Shown piece by piece: positions 53,936 through 62,059 of a stretch of DNA of 64,000 nt. A program made the translations under genes and the position numbers. Source of the stretch: Fredinandcohnia aciditolerans (GTDB taxonomy: Bacteria > Bacillota > Bacilli > Bacillales > Bacillaceae_L); assembly GCA_003640645.1 (NCBI GenBank), contig QGHH01000014.1, positions 62,001-126,000 of the forward strand. The letters are read 5' to 3'. Position 1 is the stretch's first letter; every line of letters begins with the position of its first letter. Below the pieces are notes generated by a model. That model searched no databases. It was not told where the DNA came from and saw only the letters and a list, made by a program, of their open reading frames with translations.

Positions 53936-54705
53936 CCTTTACTTTGGGGATCATATGGCTGCGTATGGGTTAACGTAATTCCCAACTGTGCACAGGCGTA
54001 TTGAAGAGTTTCAGACCTATAAATCTTGCCATTATCGGCATAGACGATAGTTGGTTTTCCCCTCCGAATTAAAGCCTCTTTCGTTACGATGCGTAATCCA
54101 TCAAATTTCTCCGATGAAAAGAACTGGGCATACGGAATGAGTCGTGAACAGTCATCAATATATGCGATTAAATAGGTCTTAATTTTTTTCTCCTTAGTGG
54201 ATACGTATGGTCCGTGGGATAGATCACCTTGCCAAAGCACATTAACTTTTTCGTGAGCGAACCGTTTCCGTTCAGGTGATGCAACAAATTGTCTTCCTAC
54301 TAGGTTGTGTTTTTTCAATAATCGATTTATAGTAGAATAAGAGACTTGATTTTGTTTGATCTCCCCTTGCTGAATTAGTAGTTCGTAGAAGACGCTAACT
54401 GGCATATGGGGAGATTTTTTTCTTATTTCCAGAATATGATCTTGATCATCAGGAGCTAGTCTGCGAGAATCTCCTCGATCTGCCCGTTTTTTGGGCTTTA
54501 AGGCCTCAAACCCATTCCTTCGATAATGAAGGAGCCATTCTTGTATCGTCTTTACAGCGATTTTCCGTTCTCCATAATAAGGAATCGAATGAATTTTCCC
54601 CTCTAACTCATTTAAATATTCTTTTTGATTAACTTGCCCATTAAAAAGTGGGGCAATAAGGCCATAACGAAACAGGGCCACTTGTTCACGTTCTTTTTCA
54701 TTCAT
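53936..54705 (-). pseudogene. 5' part of the split DDE transposase
   Basis: About 256 codons from ATG 54,705 (ribosome site GGAGGAAGATTCC) to the RIT junction. Contains an N-terminal HTH (YYGERKIAVKTIQEWLLHYR) and the start of the DDE domain: Asp in WQGDLSHGPYV, second Asp in VYADNGKIYRS, then TLTHTQPYDPQSKG at the break. The final Glu block is on the other fragment (KGKIER). The joined protein would have about 420 residues, of the IS481/Mu type. Inactive as it stands. Confidence 0.85.
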
Positions 54706-54825
54706 GGAATCTTCCTCCTAATCTTATAGAAGGATGACCGGTCATCCATGATTCTTATTCTACTTTTTTCGATATATTATGACTATGAAAAAGGTATGTG
54801 GGACAAACAATATTTTATAAATCGC

Positions 54826-55371
54826 TCAAATATGATAGAATTGATTTGCCATAAAATATTTTGTTAAGTGACCCCATGACCTTCGTAAGAAGGGTGATTC
54901 GCCAAAATCAAGGATCATTTTCATATATTTTTTGGCTTCTTTTATGATATCTTTCGACATTCCACTAACCGTTCCCAAATCGATAAAGAAGCTATGTATC
55001 CAATTAATCCCCTTAAGAAAACGCCTATAATAAAATCTCAATATCTGGCGGCCACCTTTTGCTTTTTTCTTCTGAAGTACTTGGTTTACCCAGCCTAGAA
55101 CCGTATGAATAGTATGTTGGAAATATGGTATTAGAAAGTCTGGAAGAATAGAAATATTCACTTCACAATGTAAACATCTGAGGCGACAAATAGGGATTAG
55201 TAATGCCACATCATCAGTCACTCCATAACGCCAATAATATCCGTTTCGATGAAGATTACCATGTCCATGGCAATTACAGTTTGGGCATTTATCTAACAAT
55301 GGAAATTCATTCATTTTTCCTCTTTCGCCATATTCCACTAATCCAATTCCAAAATCATGAGAAATGATCAT
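54826..55371 (-). CDS. DUF6431-like zinc-finger protein of the transposon
   Basis: A 181-residue protein with an N-terminal zinc finger (CPNCNCHGHGNLHRNGYYWR, then CRLRCLHCEV) and a helical C-terminus. DUF6431-like proteins accompany transposases in bacilli; they may bind DNA ends. Starts after GGGGGAGGTTT. The C-terminus ends close to the transposase promoter. Confidence 0.65.
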   Translation of the reverse strand: MIISHDFGIGLVEYGERGKMNEFPLLDKCPNCNCHGHGNLHRNGYYWRYGVTDDVALLIPICRLRCLHCEVNISILPDFLIPYFQHTIHTVLGWVNQVLQKKKAKGGRQILRFYYRRFLKGINWIHSFFIDLGTVSGMSKDIIKEAKKYMKMILDFGESPFLRRSWGHLTKYFMANQFYHI

Positions 55372-55412
55372 AAAAAAACCTCCCCCTTACAATATGCAAA
55401 AAATTTAGCACA

Positions 55413-55988
55413 TTATATGAGAGAAGTATATATGCAATTCCGGAGGAATTTGAAAATAATAGTTGTTTTTTGGAGGATATAAAGTGACTCTTTACAGGTA
55501 TAGGTAATGATAATCAGTTGCCTCTCGACTTATAAAACTGATATTAAAGGTATTGCAAATTTGCAATGCCTTTTTGAATTGTTTTTTCATTTTTTACTAT
55601 ACGCAATCCCTTGGGAAAAAGTGCGGTAACTGAAAAAGGAAAACAGAGTATTGAAAAGTAGTTAGTAAATGGCAAGTGAATTACAGGTACTTCTTTAAGA
55701 CGAAGATATTTGCTGCGCGGTACAACGATACTATGAATAGAACAGATATTCCACTATCGGGCTTATTGCTGAAGACCATCAGCCTAATTCCTCGCTAAAA
55801 ACACGAAGGGATTAGGCTTGGGTTATTTTTCAAAATCCTTTACGTTGTATATCTGTACCTTCATGACATTCCTCGTTGTTAAATGTATTTGCGATAAGAG
55901 TTAACTCTAGTTGCAATCGCTGGTAAAAAACATGAAAATAGTAGGCTGTTTTTATATACGTTATCAATTTTCACATTAAGAATATTGT
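55413..55988. other. Spacer with two terminators
   Basis: GGTATTGCAAATTTGCAATGCC plus TTTTT forms a terminator at 55,549-55,575 (quoted stem halves GGTATTGCAAA and TTTGCAATGCC). A second hairpin at 55,781-55,830 joins AGCCTAATTCCTCG with CGAAGGGATTAGGCT and is followed by ATTTTT. Two terminators without genes before them suggest that genes were deleted here. No open frame is convincing. Confidence 0.6.
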
Positions 55989-56327
55989 TTAGAGCTCTTT
56001 TAAGTCTAATATTTCATGAAAAATGTTCAAGATAGCATCTCTTTCTTTTGGCTTTATTTCTTGGATGCGATTTATTAATAATTCAAGCTTTTTGTCATCA
56101 GGATTATTTTTATTTTTTGGTAAATGTCGAACTAGTTCTATTAAAGAAATATCCAGTGCATTTAATACTCTTTCAAGAGTATCAATCGAAAGATTTTTTT
56201 CGCCTCTTTCAAATTGGCCAATAAATGTAAAGTGTACAGAAACTTCCTCCGCTAACTGTTCTTGGCTAATTCCTTTACCCTTTCTAATACTTCTAATGCT
56301 TTCTCCTAATTGTTTTGAAAGACTCAT
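55989..56327 (-). CDS. XRE-family transcriptional regulator
   Basis: A 112-residue protein: HTH at about 10-62 (IRSIRKGKGISQEQLAEEVS, GQFERGEKNLSIDTLERVL) and a helical dimerisation tail (about 75-112). It is divergent from the two-gene unit at 56,487 across a 160-bp region, so it probably represses or activates that unit, much as controller proteins do beside nuclease genes. Confidence 0.88.
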   Translation of the reverse strand: MSLSKQLGESIRSIRKGKGISQEQLAEEVSVHFTFIGQFERGEKNLSIDTLERVLNALDISLIELVRHLPKNKNNPDDKKLELLINRIQEIKPKERDAILNIFHEILDLKEL

Positions 56328-56486
56328 CTCACAATCACCTCAGGTAAAAAATACCCTTTTATTCAAAGCGAACCCACGCACTAAATGTATTATTTTTTAT
56401 AAAAAGTATACTATTTGTATTATAAGGCGATTTTTTGGTTATATTAGGACTGTAAATTAATCTATTTAGTGTAAGGAGTTGTTTTA

Positions 56487-57104
56487 ATGTCAAGTTTACT
56501 TAAAGCAAGTGTGAAAATTAGGGGAACAAGGCCGTTGTTATTTCACTGTTTTTCGGAAGACTCCATTCCTTTAGAAAAGAAAGAAAAAAGTGGAGTTGCT
56601 GGGAATAATCCAGATGAATGGAGAACCACATATACAATAACGGAAGATGGACAATTTTATCTAAAACCAAACTATGTCTTTGCTACCCTAAGAAATGGTG
56701 CAAAGCATACACCAAAAGGAAAAGGGAATATCCAGTCAAAAGTAGCTGCTACATTGCAAGTAGTGGATGAAATCATATTGCTTAATCGTTTTCTAAAAGA
56801 TCCCGAATCAATTGATAGAGATCAGTCAAAACCAGTATATTTAGATGTATCTCCTGTGAGACTTTCAGCTACCAAAGGGAGACACATAAGATACCGTGTA
56901 GCTCTTTCTAAGGATTGGGAAGCTGAGTTTAATATTATTTGGAATAAGACTGTAGTGAGTAGAAGAGAGATGGAGAGAGTTTGTATTGATGCAGGAGAAT
57001 TAGAGGGGTTAGCTGATGGCAGGCAACTTGGTTATGGGAGATTTGAAGTTTTAGAATTTAATGTATGGGAGTATAAAGGAAATGCCAATAACGAGACCGC
57101 CTAA
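56487..57104 (+). CDS. Unknown protein paired with an HNH nuclease
   Basis: A 205-residue protein of unrecognised family. It begins with a beta strand (LLKASVKIRGTRPLLFHC), has GQFYLKPNYVFATLRNGAKH near 68-87 and ends with a Gly-rich motif, LADGRQLGYGRFEVLEF, reminiscent of RAMP-type RNA-binding folds; that likeness is by eye only. Ribosome site TAAGGAGTTG. It overlaps the HNH gene by 23 bp, and an XRE gene is divergent. The trio looks like a compact defence or mobile cassette. Confidence 0.6.
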   Translation: MSSLLKASVKIRGTRPLLFHCFSEDSIPLEKKEKSGVAGNNPDEWRTTYTITEDGQFYLKPNYVFATLRNGAKHTPKGKGNIQSKVAATLQVVDEIILLNRFLKDPESIDRDQSKPVYLDVSPVRLSATKGRHIRYRVALSKDWEAEFNIIWNKTVVSRREMERVCIDAGELEGLADGRQLGYGRFEVLEFNVWEYKGNANNETA

Positions 57105-57423
57105 AGCAGTTTGGAATGAATTGAGATGGATTTGCTGGAATCGTGACAAACGAAAATGTGTAAGATGTAAAAAAAGAGTCCTTTTTGATGGTTTTCACTT
57201 AGACCACATCATTTCAGGAAAATACGGTACCAATAAAATACGCAATTTAAGGGTTCTATGCCCTCGTTGTCATATTTTGAGAGCATGTTTCCGTCATCGA
57301 GGGATGACTGCGAAAGCACTAGCATCTGGTATCATTCCAGTTAATTGGAGAGAGATGGTTTGGGAGGATGATCAAAAAACAATACTTAAGGCACTTGGAA
57401 AAATGGGATCAGAAACAGTGTGA
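57082..57423 (+). CDS. HNH endonuclease
   Basis: A 113-residue nuclease with a complete HNH/zinc arrangement: CVRCKKRV, then FHLDHIISGKYGTNKIRNLR with the catalytic His and Asn, and VLCPRCH. ATG 57,082 is chosen because AAAGGA precedes it and lies within the end of the upstream gene; an upstream in-frame start at 57,061 has no site. Downstream is a terminator. Coupled with the unknown protein before it. Confidence 0.85.
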   Translation: MPITRPPKAVWNELRWICWNRDKRKCVRCKKRVLFDGFHLDHIISGKYGTNKIRNLRVLCPRCHILRACFRHRGMTAKALASGIIPVNWREMVWEDDQKTILKALGKMGSETV

Positions 57424-57445
57424 ACTGTTCGTACGGTTTTTTTTG
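57423..57445 (+). terminator. Intrinsic terminator after the HNH gene
   Basis: AACTGT and ACGGTT pair around TCGT, followed by TTTTTTTT. Confidence 0.7.
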
Positions 57446-57486
57446 TTTAGCCCCTCCGTACGCTGATGAGATAGGAGGCTGGAAAT

Positions 57487-57526
57487 CTGGTCCGAAATGG
57501 TGAGAACTGGTACGATCGGGTGAGAT
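57487..57526. repeat. Imperfect 20-bp tandem repeat
   Basis: CTGGTCCGAAATGGTGAGAA is followed at once by CTGGTACGATCGGGTGAGAT, identical at 15 of 20 positions. Located behind the HNH cassette; may be a protein-binding site. Confidence 0.5.
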
Positions 57527-57608
57527 GAGTTAAGGCGAGGTGTGATTTGGTCTGGTTTTTCAATAGTTTAAGAGTGTTTAATTTGCTTAATTTGAAATGA
57601 GGGTAAAT

Positions 57609-57815
57609 ATGGATTTACATAAGTTGATTTTGTACATAAACATTCTCGGAATCTGCTTTCCAGTAGCACTTACATATGTAATGATAATTAATATTATACT
57701 TGGAATTACAATTCAACCTATATCAATAGTTATTTTAGCTTTTGGATATGTCGTAATGATTAAACATAATATGTTGTTTCGAGAGCTTTGGGATAAATGG
57801 TTCAAAATTAAGTAA
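57609..57815 (+). CDS. Small membrane protein
   Basis: 68 residues with two membrane segments (LILYINILGICFPVALTYVM and IIQPISIVILAFG-like). ATG 57,609 is preferred because GAGGG stands five bases upstream. No family recognised; last gene of the island on the right. Confidence 0.5.
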   Translation: MDLHKLILYINILGICFPVALTYVMIINIILGITIQPISIVILAFGYVVMIKHNMLFRELWDKWFKIK

Positions 57816-58088
57816 ATATATATACATTAGGAATAACTTTATCATCAAGTTTAATAATATAAAAAATTGTGGAAGTGTCAGCAAAAACTTTAATGGGTTA
57901 CGTACCCAGATCGATTTTTACTGGTGCTGTTTTTGTTGGCTTCAAATTATTTTGGAAGTATATGCTCTTTTTGGGAAGTTGTTAGGTTTTTATAGCCAAC
58001 GATTATCATGAAGGAAATTGATAAATAGATAAAAATGAAGTATTAGAAATTATACACACAAAACTCCAATATTGAAAGTAAAGTTTCT
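57816..58088. other. Right end of the island, non-coding
   Basis: A short frame at 57,893-57,985 reads MGYVPRSIFTGAVFVGFKLF and may be a fragment of a membrane protein gene; it has no ribosome site. The 15-mer TTATACACACAAAAC sits at 58,050-58,064, 25 bp before the native gene resumes. Confidence 0.5.
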
Positions 58089-58107
58089 GCAGGCTTTGGT
58101 GTGTTTG
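58050..58107. repeat. Right attachment-site candidate
   Basis: TTATACACACAAAAC at 58,050-58,064 is identical to 85-99. Facing it at 58,094-58,107, inside the interrupted gene, is CTTTGGTGTGTTTG, which resembles the inverted arm of the left site (TTTTTGTGTGTGTTTA). So both ends show a pair of facing arms about 60 bp across. Confidence 0.5.
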
Positions 58108-58607
58108 CCAATGTTGTGGATGCACAAATAGAGCAGATGAAAGCTATGTTTGAGGTTAATGTATTTGGACTCATTTCATGTACAAAGATGGTTTTACCCG
58201 CAATGATCCAGCAAAGCTCAGGCCATATTATTAATATCGCATCACAGGCCGGGAAAATTGCGACACCAAAATCAAGTGTTTATTCGGCTACAAAACATGC
58301 GGTACTTGGGTTTACGAATAGCCTTCGGATGGAGCTTTCAAGTACAAATATCCATGTAACAGCTGTAAATCCAGGTCCGATTCGGACGCGTTTTTTTGAC
58401 ATTGCCGATGAGTCTGGTACATATGCGAAAAGTGTAAATCGGTTTATGCTTGATCCCGATTTCGTCGCTTCTAAAATTGTAAATGCCATGCTAACTCCCA
58501 AACGCGAAATTAATCTACCAGGCTGGATGAATGCGGGAAGTGTATTTTATACCTTGTTTCCTCGACTCGTTGAAAAAGTAGGCGGAAAAGCGTTTTTTAA
58601 AAAATAA
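58089..58607 (+). pseudogene. yqjQ: Native yqjQ-type dehydrogenase, 5'-truncated by the island
   Basis: The frame starts inside the NNAGFG motif ([17 protein letters not shown]) and continues to a normal end (VGGKAFFKK), keeping catalytic Tyr and Lys (YSATK) but without the cofactor-binding TGxxxGIG half. About 90 N-terminal residues are missing. The nearby order with a UvrX-like polymerase and YolD-like protein resembles the Bacillus yqjQ-yqjW-yqjX region, so this is the chromosomal original. A GTG at 58,101 could be read but has no ribosome site. The related complete copy is at 8869. Confidence 0.85.
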
Positions 58608-58616
58608 GTATCATTC

Positions 58617-58645
58617 ATACTCCTTTTATTAGGGGTATTTTTTTG
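58617..58645 (+). terminator. Intrinsic terminator of yqjQ
   Basis: ATACTCC and GGGGTAT pair (one GU), followed by TTTTTTT. Confidence 0.7.
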
Positions 58646-58765
58646 CTTTCACACTTAAAAGTTAATTGAATCTTATTCCTTGACGTATAATTTAGATAAT
58701 GAGTAAATTACATTAAACACATTGAGTTACTATGTTTTAATATATGTCTTGGGGGAGAGGATTAC

Positions 58766-59806
58766 ATGTCACAAAATGAACAGACATTTAGCTGTGCGAT
58801 TCCTGTTGAATCGAATAATGATACATCGAAAAAACCAGTAGAAATAAACGCCGATGGTTCATTCAATCGTCAAACGAATCGCTTTATTACACCTTTCGGA
58901 AATCAGCTTGGTGAATTACCCGTTGAGTATGGCCGCTACCGCTTACTTTGGTCAGCAGCATGTCCATGGGCACATCGCTCTGTGATTGTGCGAAAAATTC
59001 TTGGATTAGAAAACGCGATTAGCTTAGGGAAAGTTAGCCCAATGAGACCAAGAATCGAGCGTGTAGATTGGGAATTTTCCTTAGATGACAATGGAGTTGA
59101 TCCTGTTCTTAGTGTTCAGTATGTGAGTGAGGTCTATAAGAATGCGGACCCTAATTATACGGGTAGACCGACCGTACCAGTCATGGTTGATCTTGAAACC
59201 AAACAAGCTGTGAATAATGATTATTTTAAGCTGACCAACTATTTTGAAACTGTTTGGGCTCCTTTCCACAAGGAAAATGCTCCAGACTTATATCCGAGTG
59301 GATTGCGGGAAGAAATCGATGCATTGAACGATGTCATTTTTCATGATGTAAATAATGGCGTGTACAAATGTGGATTCGCTCATTCTCAGGAGGCTTATGA
59401 GCAAGCCTATGATCAATTGTTTGCTAGATTAGATGAGTTAGAGGAGCGTTTGTCCAAGCATCGATTCTTATTTGGGGATTTTATCACGGATTCGGATGTC
59501 CGTTTATACACCACTTTGGTTCGCTTTGATGCTGCTTATTATTCAGCTTTTCGCACAAACCGTAATTTAATTCGTGAGTTTCCTAATCTATGGGGCTATG
59601 CCCGCGATTTGTTCCAAACACCTGGTTTCGGTGAAACAACTGATTTTGATGCAATTAAGCGTCATTACCACCTGTCCATCACCATTGACCCTACAAAAGG
59701 AGAAGTTAATATTCTTCCTAAAGGACCAGACGAATCGGTATGGTTTTCCGAACATAACCGTGAAGAATTGAGCAATAAAAGAGAAAAGTTTTTAATAAAA
59801 GGGTAG
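58766..59806 (+). CDS. Glutathionyl-hydroquinone reductase-like protein (Xi-class GST)
   Basis: A 346-residue protein of the ECM4/YqjG class, which reduces glutathionyl-hydroquinones. The catalytic Cys is in SAACPWAHRSVIVRK near residue 66; VNNDYFKLTNYF and the C-terminal helical domain (FLFGDFITDSDVRLYTTLVRFD) are typical. Bacillaceae often use bacillithiol in place of glutathione, so the true thiol may differ. Ribosome site GGGGGAGAGG. It is followed after 5 bp by a GNAT gene, probably in one operon. Confidence 0.9.
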   Translation: MSQNEQTFSCAIPVESNNDTSKKPVEINADGSFNRQTNRFITPFGNQLGELPVEYGRYRLLWSAACPWAHRSVIVRKILGLENAISLGKVSPMRPRIERVDWEFSLDDNGVDPVLSVQYVSEVYKNADPNYTGRPTVPVMVDLETKQAVNNDYFKLTNYFETVWAPFHKENAPDLYPSGLREEIDALNDVIFHDVNNGVYKCGFAHSQEAYEQAYDQLFARLDELEERLSKHRFLFGDFITDSDVRLYTTLVRFDAAYYSAFRTNRNLIREFPNLWGYARDLFQTPGFGETTDFDAIKRHYHLSITIDPTKGEVNILPKGPDESVWFSEHNREELSNKREKFLIKG

Positions 59807-59811
59807 GTGAA

Positions 59812-60321
59812 ATGCCAAACATGAAAATTCGTGATGCTAAACAGGATGAATTGGATTTTATTCGAGAGCAACGAGTTGTTGCTTATCTTGAGCATTCAAA
59901 GGCAATTCCAGCTCCTCATTGGCAAGCTCTTAAGCAGGCAATTTCGTCTGAGGCTGACCGCCTTCACGGTTCTGAGCTTATTGTATGCGAGCTTAATGAA
60001 AAAATTGTTGGGAGTGTAGTCTTGTTTCCTGCTAAAACAGACGCATATGAAGGTCAGCTGGAGAAGTTGGATTATCCTGAAATTCGAATGCTAGCGGTAA
60101 ATCCTGAGGCCCGCGGAAAGGGTGTAGCTTCAGCTTTGATTAATGAATGTATAAATCGTTCCAAAGCAAAAAAACACCAGTATATTGGATTACATACAGG
60201 TGAATTCATGAAACAGGCGATTCAGCTATATACAAAGCACGGCTTCGAGCGATTGCCACAATATGATTTCGAGCCTGCAAATGATGGGATTATCGTCAAA
60301 GCGTTTCGATTGACCTTATAA
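59812..60321 (+). CDS. GNAT-family N-acetyltransferase
   Basis: A 169-residue acetyltransferase: acetyl-CoA motif near 100-110 (NPEARGKGVASALINEC), strand MLAVNPE before it, and the end (YTKHGFERLPQYDFE) are family features. The acceptor is unknown. Starts after AGGTGAA, 5 bp behind the previous gene; a terminator follows. Confidence 0.88.
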   Translation: MPNMKIRDAKQDELDFIREQRVVAYLEHSKAIPAPHWQALKQAISSEADRLHGSELIVCELNEKIVGSVVLFPAKTDAYEGQLEKLDYPEIRMLAVNPEARGKGVASALINECINRSKAKKHQYIGLHTGEFMKQAIQLYTKHGFERLPQYDFEPANDGIIVKAFRLTL

Positions 60322-60324
60322 GAT

Positions 60325-60363
60325 AAAAAACCAATTCGCTTTTCTAAGCGTGTTGGTTTTTTT
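60325..60363 (+). terminator. Intrinsic terminator
   Basis: AAAAAACCAATTCGCTT pairs with AAGCGTGTTGGTTTTTT (small mismatch). Confidence 0.85.
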
Positions 60364-60424
60364 ATGTTCCTTCTGTATTCGATTTAAACACCATTGGGAT
60401 TCTTCTTGAAATTTCCATTGAAAT

Positions 60425-60473
60425 CGAACGTATATTCTCCTATTATTAAGAATATAATACGAACATATATTCT
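60425..60473 (+). promoter_or_regulatory. Two LexA (SOS) boxes
   Basis: CGAACGTATATTCT at 60,425-60,438 and CGAACATATATTCT at 60,460-60,473 match the Bacillus SOS box pattern CGAACRNRYGTTYG with one or two differences. They lie 20-68 bp before the polymerase gene. Confidence 0.8.
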
Positions 60474-60492
60474 TTTTTGGAGATGATGTTAA

Positions 60493-61755
60493 ATGGTGGA
60501 TTACAGCCAGTTGCCCGTTCAAAAGATTTTGTGCGTGGATATAAAAAGCTTCTATGCAAGCTGTGCTGCAGTTTTATTAGGTCTTGATCCGATCGAATGT
60601 TATTTAGCGGTTGTTGGAGATACGGAACGCCAGGGAAGTATTGTGCTTGCGGCTTCACCAAAGCTAAAGAAGGAATTTGGGATAAAAACAGGATCAAGAC
60701 TTTTTGAAATCCCTAAGGATCCACGAATTAAAATTGTAAATCCAAAAATGGCCATGTATTTACGAATTTCAACGGAAATTACGAGACTTTTTAACCGGTA
60801 TGTACCTAAAAATGCAATCCATGTGTATAGCGTAGATGAAAGTTTTATCAAGGTTGATGGGACTGAAAAATTATGGGGAGACGCAACAACGATTGCGCGT
60901 AAAATCAAGCAGGAAATCGAGGCCGAATATGGGCTTGCTTGTGCCATTGGTATTGGCCCCAACATGCTGATGTCGAAGCTCTGCCTAGATTTAGAGGCGA
61001 AGAAAAAGGGGATTGCAGAATGGACCTATGATGATATCCCAGAAAAGCTATGGACAGTCTCGCCGCTAAGAGAAATGTGGGGGATTGGGAGTAGAGTTGA
61101 GCGAACTTTGAATGGGATGGGGATTACGACGGTTGGGCAGCTTGCCCATTATCCGCTTGAACTACTTGAGAAAAAATTCGGAGTCATGGGAAATCAGCTC
61201 TATTACCATGCTTGGGGTGTAGATTTATCAGAAATTGGTGCACCAATTATACAGGGACAGATCAGTTTTGGGAAAAGCCAAATTCTTATGCGTGATTATC
61301 CAGATCCGGAAGAAGTCAAACATGTCATTCTTGAAATGTGCGAAGAGGTAGCGAGGCGTGCTCGAAGACATAAAAAAGCAGGAAGAACAATTAGTCTCGG
61401 TATTCATTATAGCCGTGATGAGTTTGGCGGAGGATTTTATCGTTCCAAAACCATTGATACTCCGACAAATATCACAATGGAGATGTACCGCGTATGTCTT
61501 GAGTTATTTGAGAAATTTTATGCACAGAAGACAGTCCGTAAAATTTCAATTGCACTTTCTAATATTGAAGATGACACACAAATGCAATTGGATTTGTTTT
61601 ATCTCAACCGAGTTAAGCAGCATAAGCTTGGCTATGTGATGGATGGTATTCGTGGAAAATACGGTTCCGATGCAATCCTGCGTGCAGTATCCTACACAAA
61701 TGCCGGAACATCAAGACACCGCAGTAAGCTTGTCGGTGGACATAAGGCGGAATAG
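60493..61755 (+). CDS. yqjW: Y-family DNA polymerase (UvrX/YqjW type)
   Basis: A 420-residue lesion-bypass polymerase of the UvrX/YqjW branch. Catalytic motifs: CVDIKSFYASC with the first Asp near 16, and HVYSVDESFIKVDG with Asp and Glu near 115-118; the helix-hairpin-helix region (SPLREMWGIGSRVERTLNGMG) and the little finger domain follow. Two LexA boxes upstream put it under SOS control. In B. subtilis yqjW stands before yqjX; here a YolD-like gene also follows, separated by a repeat element. Confidence 0.93.
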   Translation: MVDYSQLPVQKILCVDIKSFYASCAAVLLGLDPIECYLAVVGDTERQGSIVLAASPKLKKEFGIKTGSRLFEIPKDPRIKIVNPKMAMYLRISTEITRLFNRYVPKNAIHVYSVDESFIKVDGTEKLWGDATTIARKIKQEIEAEYGLACAIGIGPNMLMSKLCLDLEAKKKGIAEWTYDDIPEKLWTVSPLREMWGIGSRVERTLNGMGITTVGQLAHYPLELLEKKFGVMGNQLYYHAWGVDLSEIGAPIIQGQISFGKSQILMRDYPDPEEVKHVILEMCEEVARRARRHKKAGRTISLGIHYSRDEFGGGFYRSKTIDTPTNITMEMYRVCLELFEKFYAQKTVRKISIALSNIEDDTQMQLDLFYLNRVKQHKLGYVMDGIRGKYGSDAILRAVSYTNAGTSRHRSKLVGGHKAE

Positions 61756-61756
61756 A

Positions 61757-62040
61757 AACCAAAAGCGCAAGCACCGGAAAGAGGAACATCGACTAAAAAC
61801 CGCCACGTCCTGCAAACGTCGATGTCAGCACATCCTCGAAAATACTGAGTATTTTCTTCGTGCAATGATTATGCCCTTGTCCTGTGCAAGTCCGACAAGC
61901 GCTCCGAGCCCCGACGAGGAGGCTCAAAAATAAGCAAAGCTTATTTTTTGCGAGGGTTATGCTCACGTAGCATTCCTTAGTGTTGCCGCCGCAGGAGGGG
62001 TGAAGCGACCTTGAGGGGCTAGGTGCTGGAGCTAGACGTA
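61757..62040. repeat. Interspersed Bacillaceae repeat with GC-rich hairpins
   Basis: About 280 bases of higher GC begin AAAAGCGCAAGCACCGG and end GGTGCTGGAGCTAGACG, the paired ends of an interspersed non-coding repeat I recall from several Bacillaceae genomes. Inside are GACGAGGAGGCTC and a hairpin AAGCAAAGCTTA. It carries a short frame with no start signal, which I do not consider a gene. It separates the polymerase from its YolD partner gene. Confidence 0.65.
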
Positions 62041-62059
62041 AGAAAGAAGGTGATTAGCA

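Larger units (their letters stand above)
48833..55412. mobile_element. DDE transposon (transposase, AAA ATPase, DUF5348, DUF6431), inactivated by a RIT element
   Basis: All its genes lie on the minus strand: DUF6431-like protein, DDE transposase (now split), AAA ATPase and a DUF5348-like protein. The likely ends are TGTGCTAATTTTT at 48,833 and, inverted, AAAAAATTTAGCACA ending at 55,412. Elements with a Mu/IS481-like transposase plus ExeA-like ATPase usually end in TG...CA, as here. Neighbouring bases (TTTAA and TTATA) are not an exact target duplication, so the ends may be off by a few bases. A 3475-bp insertion at 50,461-53,935 interrupts the transposase. Confidence 0.65.
85..58088. mobile_element. 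Genomic island (copper resistance and defence cargo) inserted in a yqjQ-type gene
   Basis: The right boundary is well supported. At about 58,089 the reading frame of a chromosomal short-chain dehydrogenase begins abruptly in the middle of its conserved NNAGFG motif, and the genes after it are chromosomal in character. The left boundary is less certain. The 15-mer TTATACACACAAAAC occurs once at 85-99 and once at 58,050-58,064, and a Tn554-like set of recombinases starts at 894, as expected at one end of such an element. The 5' part of the interrupted gene is not visible in bases 1-84, so it should lie beyond the window or has been lost. The cargo contains metal resistance, defence-like genes and nested transposons. 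The island call as a whole is inference from these junctions. Confidence 0.55.

Noticed and set aside
56023-56460. Plus-strand frame opposite the XRE gene
   Set aside because: Antisense shadow of the XRE regulator.
61643-61933. 96-codon plus-strand frame over the polymerase end and the repeat
   Set aside because: Begins inside the polymerase gene and runs through the non-coding interspersed repeat; no own start signal.
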